In this document: one piece after another, positions 26,036 through 32,687 of the stretch
Numbering within the stretch: position 1 is the stretch's first letter
Layout of the letters: every line of letters starts with the position of its first letter
DNA from: a virus
IMG/VR virus record: IMGVR_UViG_3300036835_000650
Span: 1 to 32,687 of that record
Length of the DNA stretch: 32,687 bases
Reading direction: 5' to 3' (one strand)
Notes under the pieces: model-generated
What the model was told of the DNA's origin: nothing
Seen by the model: the letters and a program-made list of their open reading frames with translations, nothing else
Database searches by the model: none
Translations under genes and position numbers: made by a program

Positions 26036-26055
26036 GTGCGCGCGATCGCGCGCAC
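26036..26055. promoter_or_regulatory. Perfect 20-bp palindrome
   Basis: The half-site is GTGCGCGCGA, perfectly mirrored (26036-26045 / 26046-26055). It lies 22 bases after the 92-residue gene stop and 52 bases before the next plus-strand start. The 11-mer gatcgcgcgca recurs at 24244-24254 on the far side of the accessory block. A dimeric regulator site or a transcript end is possible. Confidence 0.45.
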
Positions 26056-26107
26056 GTGCTCGGAGTATCCGTTTCTCGTGGCGCGGGATGGGGCATCCTC
26101 GCTGACT

Positions 26108-26230
26108 ATGAGCGAGCAGACCGACCCGAACCAAGAGCCCAAGGCTCCGGACACCGAGCCTTCCAAGGACCCGGACGAGGATGACAGCGGCGCTGGCCAT
26201 GAGGGGCCCGCGGCTCCCCCCGGCAGCTGA
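26108..26230 (+). CDS. Small acidic disordered protein (40 residues)
   Basis: ATG 26108 begins a peptide rich in Asp, Glu, Pro and Ser (SEQTDPNQEPKAPDTEPSKD) with no hydrophobic core. It ends two bases from the stop of the convergent minus-strand lysis gene. Composition is unlike neighbouring shadow frames, which are Arg-rich, supporting a real gene. ggatgggg lies 13-20 bases upstream as a poor RBS. Similar acidic tails occur in phage DNA-mimic and anti-restriction peptides, but that is speculation. Confidence 0.4.
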   Translation: MSEQTDPNQEPKAPDTEPSKDPDEDDSGAGHEGPAAPPGS

Positions 26231-26231
26231 T

Positions 26232-26381
26232 TTAGCGGTCGGCGTCTGGGTCGAAGCTGAGGTGCCAGTCGATGCGCAGCATCCGGTGACGCCAGCGCAG
26301 TAGCCGGGCCATGACCGCCCTGGCGGCTAGCCCGGCGAGGAAGCCGCCTGCGCCTGCTTCCCATTCGCTACTGATCGGCAC
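26232..26381 (-). CDS. Small amphipathic basic protein downstream of holin (49 residues)
   Basis: GTG 26381 overlaps the holin end by 14 bases. ISSEWEAGAGGFLAGLAARAVMARLLRWRHRMLRIDWHLSFDPDADR contains a Gly/Ala-rich hydrophobic helix with many Arg residues and a soluble acidic end. It is probably membrane-associated. Its place right after the holin suggests an antiholin, second holin or other lysis accessory. Confidence 0.55.
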   Translation of the reverse strand: MPISSEWEAGAGGFLAGLAARAVMARLLRWRHRMLRIDWHLSFDPDADR

Positions 26382-26646
26382 CGTCTCGGTCCAGGATCTG
26401 GCGTTCGGCCGCCAGCCGGTCGGCGTGGGCCGCTCCGGCGCGGTAGCCGATGTAGCTGCCGAGCACGCCGATCATTCCGCCGAAGGCGGTGGTGAGGACC
26501 TGGGTGGCGTTCTCGGATAGTCCGGGCCCAGCGGAGCGGACTGCGTCCCACAGCACTGCGATGGTGATGAAGTTGACGGCGCTGGCGAGCCCGACGGCTA
26601 GGACCACGGCGACGGCGGTGTGGCCGCGGTGGGCGTTGCCGTTCAC
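26368..26646 (-). CDS. Putative holin, two TM helices
   Basis: The 92 residues from GTG 26646 include TM1 (about 10-33, VAVVLAVGLASAVNFITIAVLW) and TM2 (about 47-69, TQVLTTAFGGMIGVLGSYIGYRAG), then a charged helix (ADRLAAERQILDRDG). Two TM segments, small size, an Asn/Asp-poor core and a charged cytoplasmic tail are the holin pattern. It lies downstream of the endolysin in the lysis module. It would time release or activation of the amidase through the inner membrane. Identification is by topology and synteny, not motif. Confidence 0.7.
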   Translation of the reverse strand: MNGNAHRGHTAVAVVLAVGLASAVNFITIAVLWDAVRSAGPGLSENATQVLTTAFGGMIGVLGSYIGYRAGAAHADRLAAERQILDRDGADQ

Positions 26647-26650
26647 TGTC

Positions 26651-26722
26651 TCAGCTCGGTTGCGGCGGTTCGCCCCTGGGCGGTGGTTCGTCGCGGTCGT
26701 CGTCGAGCATCCAGTGATCGAC
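26651..26722 (-). other. In-frame continuation of the 22-residue TM protein beyond an amber codon
   Basis: Directly after the TAG at 26723-26725 the same frame continues for 23 codons (VDHWMLDDDRDEPPPRGEPP...) to TGA 26651-26653. The sequence is acidic and proline-rich, as expected for a soluble tail. An internal ATG at 26710 could start a separate 19-residue peptide. Either the tail is lost by the amber codon, made by read-through, or coincidental. Confidence 0.35.
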
Positions 26723-26791
26723 CTACGGTCGTGCGAACAGCCCGGCCACGAACGCGACGACGGCGACGATGATGAGCAGGGCGAGAGTCAC
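26723..26791 (-). CDS. 22-residue transmembrane peptide in lysis cassette
   Basis: GTG 26791 overlaps the endolysin stop (GTGA). The peptide (TLALLIIVAVVAFVAGLFAR) is nearly one TM helix and ends at TAG. Coupling and composition make translation likely. It may be part of a multi-component holin or spanin-like set. The frame continues open beyond the amber codon. Confidence 0.5.
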   Translation of the reverse strand: MTLALLIIVAVVAFVAGLFARP

Positions 26792-27639
26792 GGTGTGGCG
26801 GCCGCGTGTGCGGTCACCTGGTTGAGCCAGTCTGCGTCGACGGCGATGGGCCCGGCCACGCTGCCGTCATCGGCCCGGTTGCACACGAGACCGTCGACGC
26901 CTGCCATCTGCCGGAGGAACCAGTCGATGTTGTTGGCATCGGCGAGGGTGTCGACGGGACGGGAGTCGGTGCGCATGTTGGTGACCCACCAGCGCCCGTC
27001 GTCGCCTCGATCGGGGCAGAGCAATAGGTAGGGCATGTCCTGGTCCTCTTTCTTCTTGGGGGGCTGTGTGCCGGTGGCGGCGGCCACGATCCGGTCGAGG
27101 TCGATGTCGCCTGCGTCCCAGTGGTCGTTGTTGGGCACCGAGGCGTGCACGCAAAGGCCGGCCCACCGCTGCCAGGTGCCCTGGTCGAAGCGGACCGCTC
27201 CGTCGTCGCCCGCGCCGTCCGAGCCGGTGGTGGCTGCCAGCTCGGTGAGGTCGATGGGCCAGCCCGCGGCCAGGATCGGGGCCACGACGTCGGTGCCGAG
27301 GTTGTCGAGCTGGTAGGTCCAGCTCCAGGTGTCGGCAGCGAAGCCGAACACTTCGACCTGGATCGCTCCCGCTTTGTTGGTCTCGGGTGTGCCCGAGGGA
27401 TGAGCGAGGGCGTAGCTCGAGCGGTCGAGGGGCAGGCCCTGGCCGAGCCAGCGCAGCTCGGGGTGGTACCACAGCTGGGGCGGCTCGGTGTGGCTCTCGG
27501 CCGTGTCGCGGCACCCGTTGATGGTGCCGGGGTCGCCCTCGGTCGTGTGGATCACGATGCGGTAGGGCGAGCCGTCGTAGGTGCCGCCGCCTTTGGTGCA
27601 GCTGATGATTTCGGCGTTGCCGAGCCAGGGGTTAGCCAT
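26788..27639 (-). CDS. Endolysin, N-acetylmuramoyl-L-alanine amidase (amidase_2 type)
   Basis: The 283 residues start at ATG 27639, overlapping the upstream gene by eight bases. RIVIHTTEG with H31, HPELRWLGQGLPLDRSSYALAH, GAIQVEVFGFA, AGWPID, and HASVPNNDHWDAG with H165, H173 and D175 form the zinc amidase core (about residues 1-185). The motif VPxxxHxDxG is well kept. After a KKKED linker comes a C-terminal domain from residue 202 (MPYLLLCPDRGDDGRWWVTNMRTDSRPVDTLADANNIDWFLRQMAG), probably a cell-wall or regulatory module. It cleaves the bond between muramic acid and the stem peptide in host lysis, with holin-dependent access. Confidence 0.9.
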   Translation of the reverse strand: MANPWLGNAEIISCTKGGGTYDGSPYRIVIHTTEGDPGTINGCRDTAESHTEPPQLWYHPELRWLGQGLPLDRSSYALAHPSGTPETNKAGAIQVEVFGFAADTWSWTYQLDNLGTDVVAPILAAGWPIDLTELAATTGSDGAGDDGAVRFDQGTWQRWAGLCVHASVPNNDHWDAGDIDLDRIVAAATGTQPPKKKEDQDMPYLLLCPDRGDDGRWWVTNMRTDSRPVDTLADANNIDWFLRQMAGVDGLVCNRADDGSVAGPIAVDADWLNQVTAHAAATP

Positions 27640-27829
27640 CGTCGCCGTCCTCGCGGTCGCGCCGGTGCTCGCGCATCCGCTTCAACAGGCCGGGGCGGTC
27701 GGGCGGATCGTGGCCGGGGCCGATGTCGTTCTCGTCGCGGGGCCGTTCCTCGGCCGCGTGGCGTAACCGGTTCCAGTCGTCGTCGCTCTGCAGTTCCCGC
27801 CGCCGCTGTATGAGGTCTGTGAGGTTCAT
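27632..27829 (-). CDS. Small charged protein (65 residues) upstream of endolysin
   Basis: ATG 27829 is preceded by a strong RBS (aaggaggacctgaagcac). The protein MNLTDLIQRRRELQSDDDWN continues highly charged (RLRHAAEERPRDENDIGPGHD, then KRMREHRRDREDGDDG). No TM or catalytic motif. It lies between the minor tail gene and the endolysin, so it may act in lysis or be a short tail-associated factor. Strong RBS and good spacing support a real gene. Confidence 0.6.
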   Translation of the reverse strand: MNLTDLIQRRRELQSDDDWNRLRHAAEERPRDENDIGPGHDPPDRPGLLKRMREHRRDREDGDDG

Positions 27830-27847
27830 GTGCTTCAGGTCCTCCTT

Positions 27848-28855
27848 CTAGATCGGTCCGACGTCGCGCAGCTGCAGCCAGCACGGCGATGTGGGAGTTG
27901 CTTGCAGGGTGGCGTTGTTGGATTGGCCTTCCAGGGTGACGCACACCTGCAACGGTGACGCGGGATTGTTGAGCGGGCGGGCGAGTACGCCACCGTTTCC
28001 GGCCTGGGTCGAGTTGGCGGGTACCTGGACCCCTACGAGCTCGGCTCCGGCGACGGTGGTCCCCTGCCGGATGCGCAGGAAAGAGTTGGTGTTGGGCGCG
28101 CTTGTGTTGATGCCCCGGAAGCCGCATTCGACCATGATGCGGCGGTTGGGTGGCACCACGATCGAGGGGGTGTTCATGAAGGCCGCCTCGACGCCCTGAG
28201 GGCCGGCGTTGCTCTGGCGGTCCACGTAGCCGATCACCGCGAAGGGCGTGTACCACATGCCGGAGATGCGCTGGTAGAAGGTGTTGGTGGCGGTGACGAC
28301 GCACGTCGCCCCGTCGGGCGGATTGGGCCAGGCCGCGTCGCGGGCGGCGGTGGTGGCGAACACTGCGCCCGAGTAGGCCGGGACCGCGAGCGCGCCGGGG
28401 CGGCGGTCGGTGATGTTGCCCGCTGTCACTGAGGCTGACCCGCCGGGCACGTAGATCTGGGCGAGGGCGACGGCGTTGTTGGGGGTGGCGGGGATGGCCG
28501 GGCTCGAAGCTGCGACCCCGGTGACGGTGGTGAAGATGAAGTCGTTGTTGGCGCCGCCGTCGAGGTCGTTGCCGCGGGCCTGGCAGGTCACCAGGTCATA
28601 ACGGTTCGAGCCCGAGCCGGGCGCGGCGGCGAGGGTGACCTGCTCGACGGCATCGCTGGAGCACAGCAGCGAACCGGTGGAGTTGGCCGAGGGGACCGCC
28701 ACCTGGCCTGGGGCGATGTTGACGGTCATGCCCGACGCCGCTGTCACGGCGCAGCCCGTCGAGGCAGGCGTAGGCCACAGCGCGCCGATGAGACGGCGGT
28801 CGACGCTGGCGGCGTAGAGGCCCGACTGGAGCCACTGGGGAGTGAAGCGGGTCAT
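27848..28855 (-). CDS. Minor tail protein, putative receptor-binding or upper-baseplate component
   Basis: The 335 residues start at ATG 28855 behind caggagatagcaa. The N-terminal 150 residues (LQSGLYAASVDRRLIGALWP, MTVNIAPGQVAVP, SNRYDLVTCQARGNDLDGG, PATPNNAVALAQIYVPGGSASVTAGNITDRRPG) match the attachment domain typical of actinophage tail-tip proteins (YAA-x-x-DR...V-x-PG...SNRYD...PATPN-A...ITDRR). The second half is beta-rich without recognisable motif and may bind host carbohydrate. As the last structural gene before lysis it is a probable host-range determinant. Confidence 0.78.
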   Translation of the reverse strand: MTRFTPQWLQSGLYAASVDRRLIGALWPTPASTGCAVTAASGMTVNIAPGQVAVPSANSTGSLLCSSDAVEQVTLAAAPGSGSNRYDLVTCQARGNDLDGGANNDFIFTTVTGVAASSPAIPATPNNAVALAQIYVPGGSASVTAGNITDRRPGALAVPAYSGAVFATTAARDAAWPNPPDGATCVVTATNTFYQRISGMWYTPFAVIGYVDRQSNAGPQGVEAAFMNTPSIVVPPNRRIMVECGFRGINTSAPNTNSFLRIRQGTTVAGAELVGVQVPANSTQAGNGGVLARPLNNPASPLQVCVTLEGQSNNATLQATPTSPCWLQLRDVGPI

Positions 28856-28858
28856 TTG

Positions 28859-30121
28859 CTATCTCCTGGCGAGGGCGTCGATGTCGTTGGCTCCTGCGGT
28901 CAGCAGGCGGACCAGGTTGGGCGCGGGGCGGCCGAGGGTGACGCCGACGTTCTCGTCGCCGTCCTCGCCGATGTCGAAGCTGAGGCCGACCATTCGGACG
29001 AGCGTGTTCACGTTGAGGCGGCCCTCCTGGATGATGAGGGGCACGGTGTCGCCCATGTTCGGGGTGCCGTAGGTGTAGGCGCCGGGACGGAGTTTGACGG
29101 TGTAGGAGGGCACGATGAGCCCAGCGGTGGCCAAGTCGCCCTGGGCTTTCTCGTTGAGGGTGGTCTGGAGCGACACGTCGGATGCGTTCTCGACGGTCAT
29201 CCACGTTCCGATCGGGTTGACGGTGATGTTGTTGGCGTCGTTGTTCCACGCTTCGGCGAACAGCTGGGGTGCGTTGGCGTCGCTCGATGCCTTGTTCCCG
29301 ATGACGCGCACGTAGTTGGCGTAGTCGCCGCTCGACACCGTGCGGGTCAGCGATGAGACGTTGATGCCGTACACCAGCTCGGCGTCGTCGCGGGTGACGC
29401 CCTGCTGGGGGTAATAGACGGCGAGGGCATCGGCCTGGTACTGGGGCCCGTAGGGGCGGGCGGCGTAGTCGAATCCGTTGATGACGGCGGCGAGGTTGTC
29501 GATGGCTTCGCCGATGTTCTGGCCGGGCTGGTAGTTGCGGTCCCGTAGCACACCGGAGTACGCCCTCCCGACACCGGACGGGTCCACTTGGCTGATGGCG
29601 AGGGGCAGGTAGGACCCCGGCGAGAACGACACGTTGGTGCTCGATGCCGCGGCGCGGGCGGAGTTGAGGAGTTGGGCGACGATGGCGTCCTGGTCCCATT
29701 GGGCGAAGTTCATGTACTGGCTGGCGGCGCTGGTCAGGAGCCGACGGTTCAGCATGGCGAGGTAGTCGTGGGCGGTGAAGGTGACGACGGCGGACTGTTC
29801 GGTGATCTGATCCTCGGAGTGGTCGATCAGGCCCCGGAACATGGCCACGTCCCGGCCCTGGCGGTCGTCCCAGCGGTAGGCGATGACGTCGGTGGCGAGC
29901 TCGAGGAGCTGGGCGGCGGAGGGGTCGTGGCCGTCGATGGTGAAGGTCAACGAGGCCGGCTCGTTGAGCTTCTGTTCGAGGCGTCGGCCGCGGGCGGTGT
30001 TCAGTTCGCCGACGGCGACGGGCAGGGCGGTGGAGAACTGCCGCCGGTAGGCGACGAGCCGCCATCGGCCTCGTCCCGTGGGGAGGTTGACTGGCGCGCC
30101 GAGCAGAGCGGGAATGGTCAT
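28859..30121 (-). CDS. Gp37-like minor tail / baseplate hub protein
   Basis: The 420 residues start at ATG 30121 (ATGA overlap). GRGRWRLVAYRRQFSTALPVAVGELNTARGRRLEQKLNEPASLTFTIDGHDPSA begins a siphovirus Gp37-like architecture. It continues with YRWDDRQGRDVAMFRGLIDHSEDQI, VTFTAHDYLAMLNRRLL, GEAIDNLAAVINGFDY and GDTVPLIIQEGRLNVNTLVRMVGLSFDIGEDGDENVGVTLG. These segments correspond to hub domains of tail-associated proteins. It lies after the distal tail gene and before the minor tail protein. In-frame sequence upstream of 30121 belongs to a shadow and was excluded. Confidence 0.82.
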   Translation of the reverse strand: MTIPALLGAPVNLPTGRGRWRLVAYRRQFSTALPVAVGELNTARGRRLEQKLNEPASLTFTIDGHDPSAAQLLELATDVIAYRWDDRQGRDVAMFRGLIDHSEDQITEQSAVVTFTAHDYLAMLNRRLLTSAASQYMNFAQWDQDAIVAQLLNSARAAASSTNVSFSPGSYLPLAISQVDPSGVGRAYSGVLRDRNYQPGQNIGEAIDNLAAVINGFDYAARPYGPQYQADALAVYYPQQGVTRDDAELVYGINVSSLTRTVSSGDYANYVRVIGNKASSDANAPQLFAEAWNNDANNITVNPIGTWMTVENASDVSLQTTLNEKAQGDLATAGLIVPSYTVKLRPGAYTYGTPNMGDTVPLIIQEGRLNVNTLVRMVGLSFDIGEDGDENVGVTLGRPAPNLVRLLTAGANDIDALARR

Positions 30122-31050
30122 GCCAGGTACGCGTCCCGCCACATGGCCTGGACCTGGGTCGTGCCCGACATGGCTCCCGACCCGAGCAGGCTCATGTCGG
30201 TGTAGGGGATGCCCGCCCCGGTCGGGTTGGGGGGCAGGACCGGCCAGACGGTCGAGGCGAAGTTGATGCTGGAGAACACCGATTGGGTGGGGTCGCTCTG
30301 GCGGTAGGCGGTCTTGGCGTTGGTGTCCACATCGACCCATTCGTTGACGCCGAGCACGAACCCGGTCACGAACTGGACGTAGGCGTTGACCTGGGTGGCG
30401 GCCGCGGGATGGATGGCGAAGTACACCCGAGGGGCGGTGATCGGGCCGTAGATGCGCAGCAGCGGGGCGACACCAAGGTCGCCGCGGGGCCGGATCCGCC
30501 CGGTGACGGGCGTCCCCCCGCCGGTGGGGTAGGTGCGGTCGAAGCTGAGGTCGTAGGCCCGGCCGCTGGCCGTCGACGACCCCGCCCAGGCGGTCACGGT
30601 GTTGACGACCCCGCCGTAAGCGGTCGGGTCGGGGGCGACCCAGGACAGCTGGAACGCCCGGGTCGGTTTGCTGTCGAGCACCGACGCGGTCTTGGTGGCC
30701 CGCAACGTTAGGATGCGCTCGATGCCGTCGCCCACGAGGTAGTGGAGCTGGGGACGGATCGACGGGTCGAGGTACGGGGCGAACAGGCGCACGGCCTGGT
30801 CGGCGTTGAGCGTGCCGCCGAAGGCGACCATGCTGGCAGTGACGACCCGCGACCCCACGAGGCTGGTGCGGTCATCGACGCCGTTCTGGTCGGGCCGGTT
30901 GTTCACGACGTCGCGGACGTCGGGGAAACCCAGGTCTAGTTCCAGGCAGGCGTACCCGGCGGCGAAGTCATCCAGCGCCAAGATTCCGGTTCCGTCGGCG
31001 AAGGTCAGCCACGCTGACCGCTGGGGCCGGGCGTCGGCGGCGATGGTCAT
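30118..31050 (-). CDS. Distal tail (Dit-like) protein
   Basis: The 310 residues start at ATG 31050, with ATGA overlapping the tape-measure stop. TFADGTGILALDDFAAGYACLELDLGFPDVRDVVNNRPDQNGVDDRTSLVGSRVVTASMVAF and LFAPYLDPSIRPQLHYLVGDGIERILTLRA describe a beta-sandwich with the actinophage Dit pattern (DVR-x-VV-x-x-RPDQ-G-DRT-LVG-R-V). VNEWVDVDTNAKTAYRQSD follows. It would form the ring that connects the tail tube to the baseplate. Position after the tape measure is the rule in siphoviruses. Confidence 0.85.
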   Translation of the reverse strand: MTIAADARPQRSAWLTFADGTGILALDDFAAGYACLELDLGFPDVRDVVNNRPDQNGVDDRTSLVGSRVVTASMVAFGGTLNADQAVRLFAPYLDPSIRPQLHYLVGDGIERILTLRATKTASVLDSKPTRAFQLSWVAPDPTAYGGVVNTVTAWAGSSTASGRAYDLSFDRTYPTGGGTPVTGRIRPRGDLGVAPLLRIYGPITAPRVYFAIHPAAATQVNAYVQFVTGFVLGVNEWVDVDTNAKTAYRQSDPTQSVFSSINFASTVWPVLPPNPTGAGIPYTDMSLLGSGAMSGTTQVQAMWRDAYLA

Positions 31051-32687
31051 ACTCGCTGGGTCTGCGCGACCCACGCCGCTTGGCGCATGAACGCCTCCAC
31101 GTCGAGCTCGGTGGCGAAGTTGGCGTTCTCCACCACGACGGCGGGGCCTCCCGCGCCGGCCGCCGGGGTCGGCACCGCACTCGGCGTGAGGCCACCGAAG
31201 CTGGTGGGAGCGTTGACGTCGAGCAGGTTGTTGAGAGCGGCGTCCACCGCCGGCTGCGACGACGTGATGCCCTCGGCGATCCCCTCACCGATGTTGGCTC
31301 CGCCTTCCTCGGGCGGATGGGTGTGCAGCGGCCCCTCCTTGGCGGGCGACCACGGCAGGAAGTCGGTGATCGAGCCCACGATGTCGCCGATCTTGTCCTT
31401 CACCGCCCCGATCATCGAACCCATGCCGTCGATGAGGCCCTGAATGATGTTCTTCCCGGCGTTGAAGAGGGTGCTGGCCAGGTCGCCGACGGCGCCGAGA
31501 ATCTTGCCCGGCAGCGTCGAGAGCCAGCTCCACAGCCCCTCGGCCCCCGAGACCACGCCGTTGATGAGGCCACTGAGCAGCTCCCGGCCTTTGATGATGA
31601 GCATCATCGGGAAGGCGACGAGCCACAGCAGGATCTGGCCCGGCAGCGACGAGAACCAGCTGAGCACCGTCGAGCCGATCGACTGGATCACGCTCCACAT
31701 GCCGCTCATGGCCGCCGTGAAGATGCCCAGGATCATCGACGGCAGGCCGCTCAGGGCACCCCAGATGATGCCGGGGAGGTCGGAGAAGTTCTTCTCGACC
31801 CAGGTGATCGCCCCCACCACGTAGGTCAGCAGCTGGGTGGCGAAGGTGACGATGACGGCGGTGAAGTTGGCGACCAGGGTGATGAGCTGGGTCAGCGGCG
31901 GGATGATGAGCATGAGCAGCTGCACGATGGGCGGCAGCAGCGCGGCTACCAGCTGCACGATGGGCGGCAGCAGCGGCAGGATGGCCTGGAGCAGCTGGAG
32001 GACGAGGTTGATGATCGGAGGCAGGATCGGCATCAGGGCCGCCAGCACCTGACCGACGAGCTGCAGCAGGGCGTCGATCACCGGCATCAACGCCACGAAC
32101 ACCTGCTGGAGCACTCCCGCCAGCTCGTTGATGATGGGGATCAGGATCGGCAGGGCCTGGGCCAGCACCCCCGCCAGCAGGTTCGCCAGCGTCGTGATGA
32201 TGGGCAGCAGGGCCTTCATGGCCCCGTTGAGCACGGTGCCGAGCACCTTGGCCAGGGTGGCGATGAGCGGCACCAGGGCGGGCAGCACCGCCGCCAGGGT
32301 CGAGGCGATGACCTCGGCCAGAGTCTGGATGGCGGGCAGGATGGCCGACAGCGCCCCCGACAGCACGTCGCCGATGACCTTGGCCAGCTGGCCCACGACG
32401 GGCATCAGGGCCTTGAGGACTCCGCCCAGGGTGGTCAGGATCGACATGACCGAGGGCAGCACGGCGGCGAGGGCGTCGCCGATGATCGAGGCCAGGGTCT
32501 GCACGAAGGGGGCGAGGGCCTGGAACGCCCCCACCAGGGCCGAGCCGATGATGTTGACCAGGGGCAGTAGCAGCGGCATGAGCTGGGCCAGGGCGTCACC
32601 GAGCACGCCGACGATGGTGTTGATGACCGGCATCAGGGCTTGGAGGACCGAGCCGATGGTCCCGACCAGCGACTGCAGGATCGGCGC
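31047..32687 (-). CDS. Tail tape measure protein, C-terminal part (gene begins at 1516, crosses the contig join)
   Basis: Continuation of the gene that starts at GTG 1516. The bases 32561-32687 repeat 1-127, so the unique part here is 31047-32560. Codon phase is identical on both sides of the join. The first half is a series of about 18-24-residue hydrophobic segments, each headed by L-x-P (LMPVINTIVGVLGDALAQ, LPAIQTLAEVIASTLAAV and similar). A tail domain follows with TLPGKILGAVGDLAS, KNIIQGLIDGMGSMIGAVKDKI and DFLPWSPAKEGPLHTHPPEEGG, where SPAKEGPL is a frequent tape-measure motif. No lysozyme or peptidase motif was found. The gene ends with ATGA overlap to the distal tail gene. Confidence 0.93.
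   Translation of the reverse strand, partial: APILQSLVGTIGSVLQALMPVINTIVGVLGDALAQLMPLLLPLVNIIGSALVGAFQALAPFVQTLASIIGDALAAVLPSVMSILTTLGGVLKALMPVVGQLAKVIGDVLSGALSAILPAIQTLAEVIASTLAAVLPALVPLIATLAKVLGTVLNGAMKALLPIITTLANLLAGVLAQALPILIPIINELAGVLQQVFVALMPVIDALLQLVGQVLAALMPILPPIINLVLQLLQAILPLLPPIVQLVAALLPPIVQLLMLIIPPLTQLITLVANFTAVIVTFATQLLTYVVGAITWVEKNFSDLPGIIWGALSGLPSMILGIFTAAMSGMWSVIQSIGSTVLSWFSSLPGQILLWLVAFPMMLIIKGRELLSGLINGVVSGAEGLWSWLSTLPGKILGAVGDLASTLFNAGKNIIQGLIDGMGSMIGAVKDKIGDIVGSITDFLPWSPAKEGPLHTHPPEEGGANIGEGIAEGITSSQPAVDAALNNLLDVNAPTSFGGLTPSAVPTPAAGAGGPAVVVENANFATELDVEAFMRQAAWVAQTQRV
32561..32687. repeat. Terminal direct repeat, right copy
   Basis: Exact copy of 1-127. See the left copy for the interpretation as an assembly overlap of a circular molecule. 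Confidence 0.95.

Noticed and set aside
28596-30065. Minus-strand frame of about 489 codons overlapping the minor tail and Gp37-like genes
   Set aside because: Arg/Pro/His-rich reading of the same strand in another frame. The family-like proteins in the alternative frames explain the DNA.
31080-32570. Plus-strand frame of about 496 codons rich in Gln, His, Asp and Gly
   Set aside because: Antisense of the repetitive tape-measure gene. Low complexity is inherited from its repeats.

Overview
This window looks like the complete genome of a temperate, siphovirus-like phage of a high-GC actinobacterium. By eye the GC content is about two-thirds. The first 127 bases are repeated exactly as the last 127 (1-127 = 32561-32687), and the tape-measure reading frame runs uninterrupted across that join. 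The molecule is therefore circular or circularly permuted, with about 32,560 unique bases. The actinobacterial assignment rests on GC content, heavy use of GTG starts, dense GTGA/ATGA gene overlaps, the family types (TerS/TerL/portal/MuF order, G/T tail chaperones, HNH next to terminase, many tiny Cys-rich proteins) and the endolysin type. No tRNA, rRNA, CRISPR array or insertion sequence was recognised.

Layout: almost everything is on the minus strand and reads toward lower coordinates, through the contig end and on to about 26.2 kb. (1) An early/replication operon runs from 21927 to 12347: Cro-like XRE regulator, excisionase-like protein, RecB/Cas4-type nuclease, RecT-like annealing protein, a helix-turn-helix replication protein with iteron-like repeats inside its gene, a VRR-NUC nuclease, then some twenty very small overlapping genes (zinc-knuckle, one-TM and ribbon-helix-helix proteins), a winged-helix-like protein and an HNH endonuclease. 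(2) The packaging and head module runs from 11836 to 3694: small and large terminase, portal, MuF protein fused to a metallopeptidase-like domain, scaffold, major capsid protein and connectors. (3) The tail module runs from 3697 to 1 and continues from 32560 to 27848: connector/terminator proteins, major tail protein, frameshifted chaperones, a tape measure of about 1009 residues, distal tail protein, Gp37-like baseplate protein and a putative receptor-binding minor tail protein. (4) The lysis module lies at 27639-26232: amidase endolysin, tiny TM proteins and a two-TM holin.

The plus strand carries the lysogeny module (22023-23973): an HTH repressor candidate, a tyrosine integrase that overlaps it, and a small protein. 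It is followed by a 322-bp convergent intergenic region with repeated 11-bp motifs that looks like attP. Between that attP candidate and the lysis genes is a small accessory block: three tiny minus-strand genes, a divergent promoter region, and a plus-strand two-gene unit (DUF5343-like protein plus an unrecognised 92-residue protein), then a palindrome and a tiny acidic protein. Integration at this attP would put the block at one end of the prophage, where lysogenic-conversion and anti-phage genes are often found. It is the best candidate here for an undescribed system, although its function is unproven. A second plus-strand accessory gene, a one-TM protein, sits between HNH and terminase.

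Other unusual points are a lambda-like origin inside the replication gene, an intragenomic duplication of the HNH zinc-knuckle segment read in a different frame, a non-canonical frameshift site at a rare TTA codon, and an amber codon that interrupts a small TM protein in the lysis cassette.
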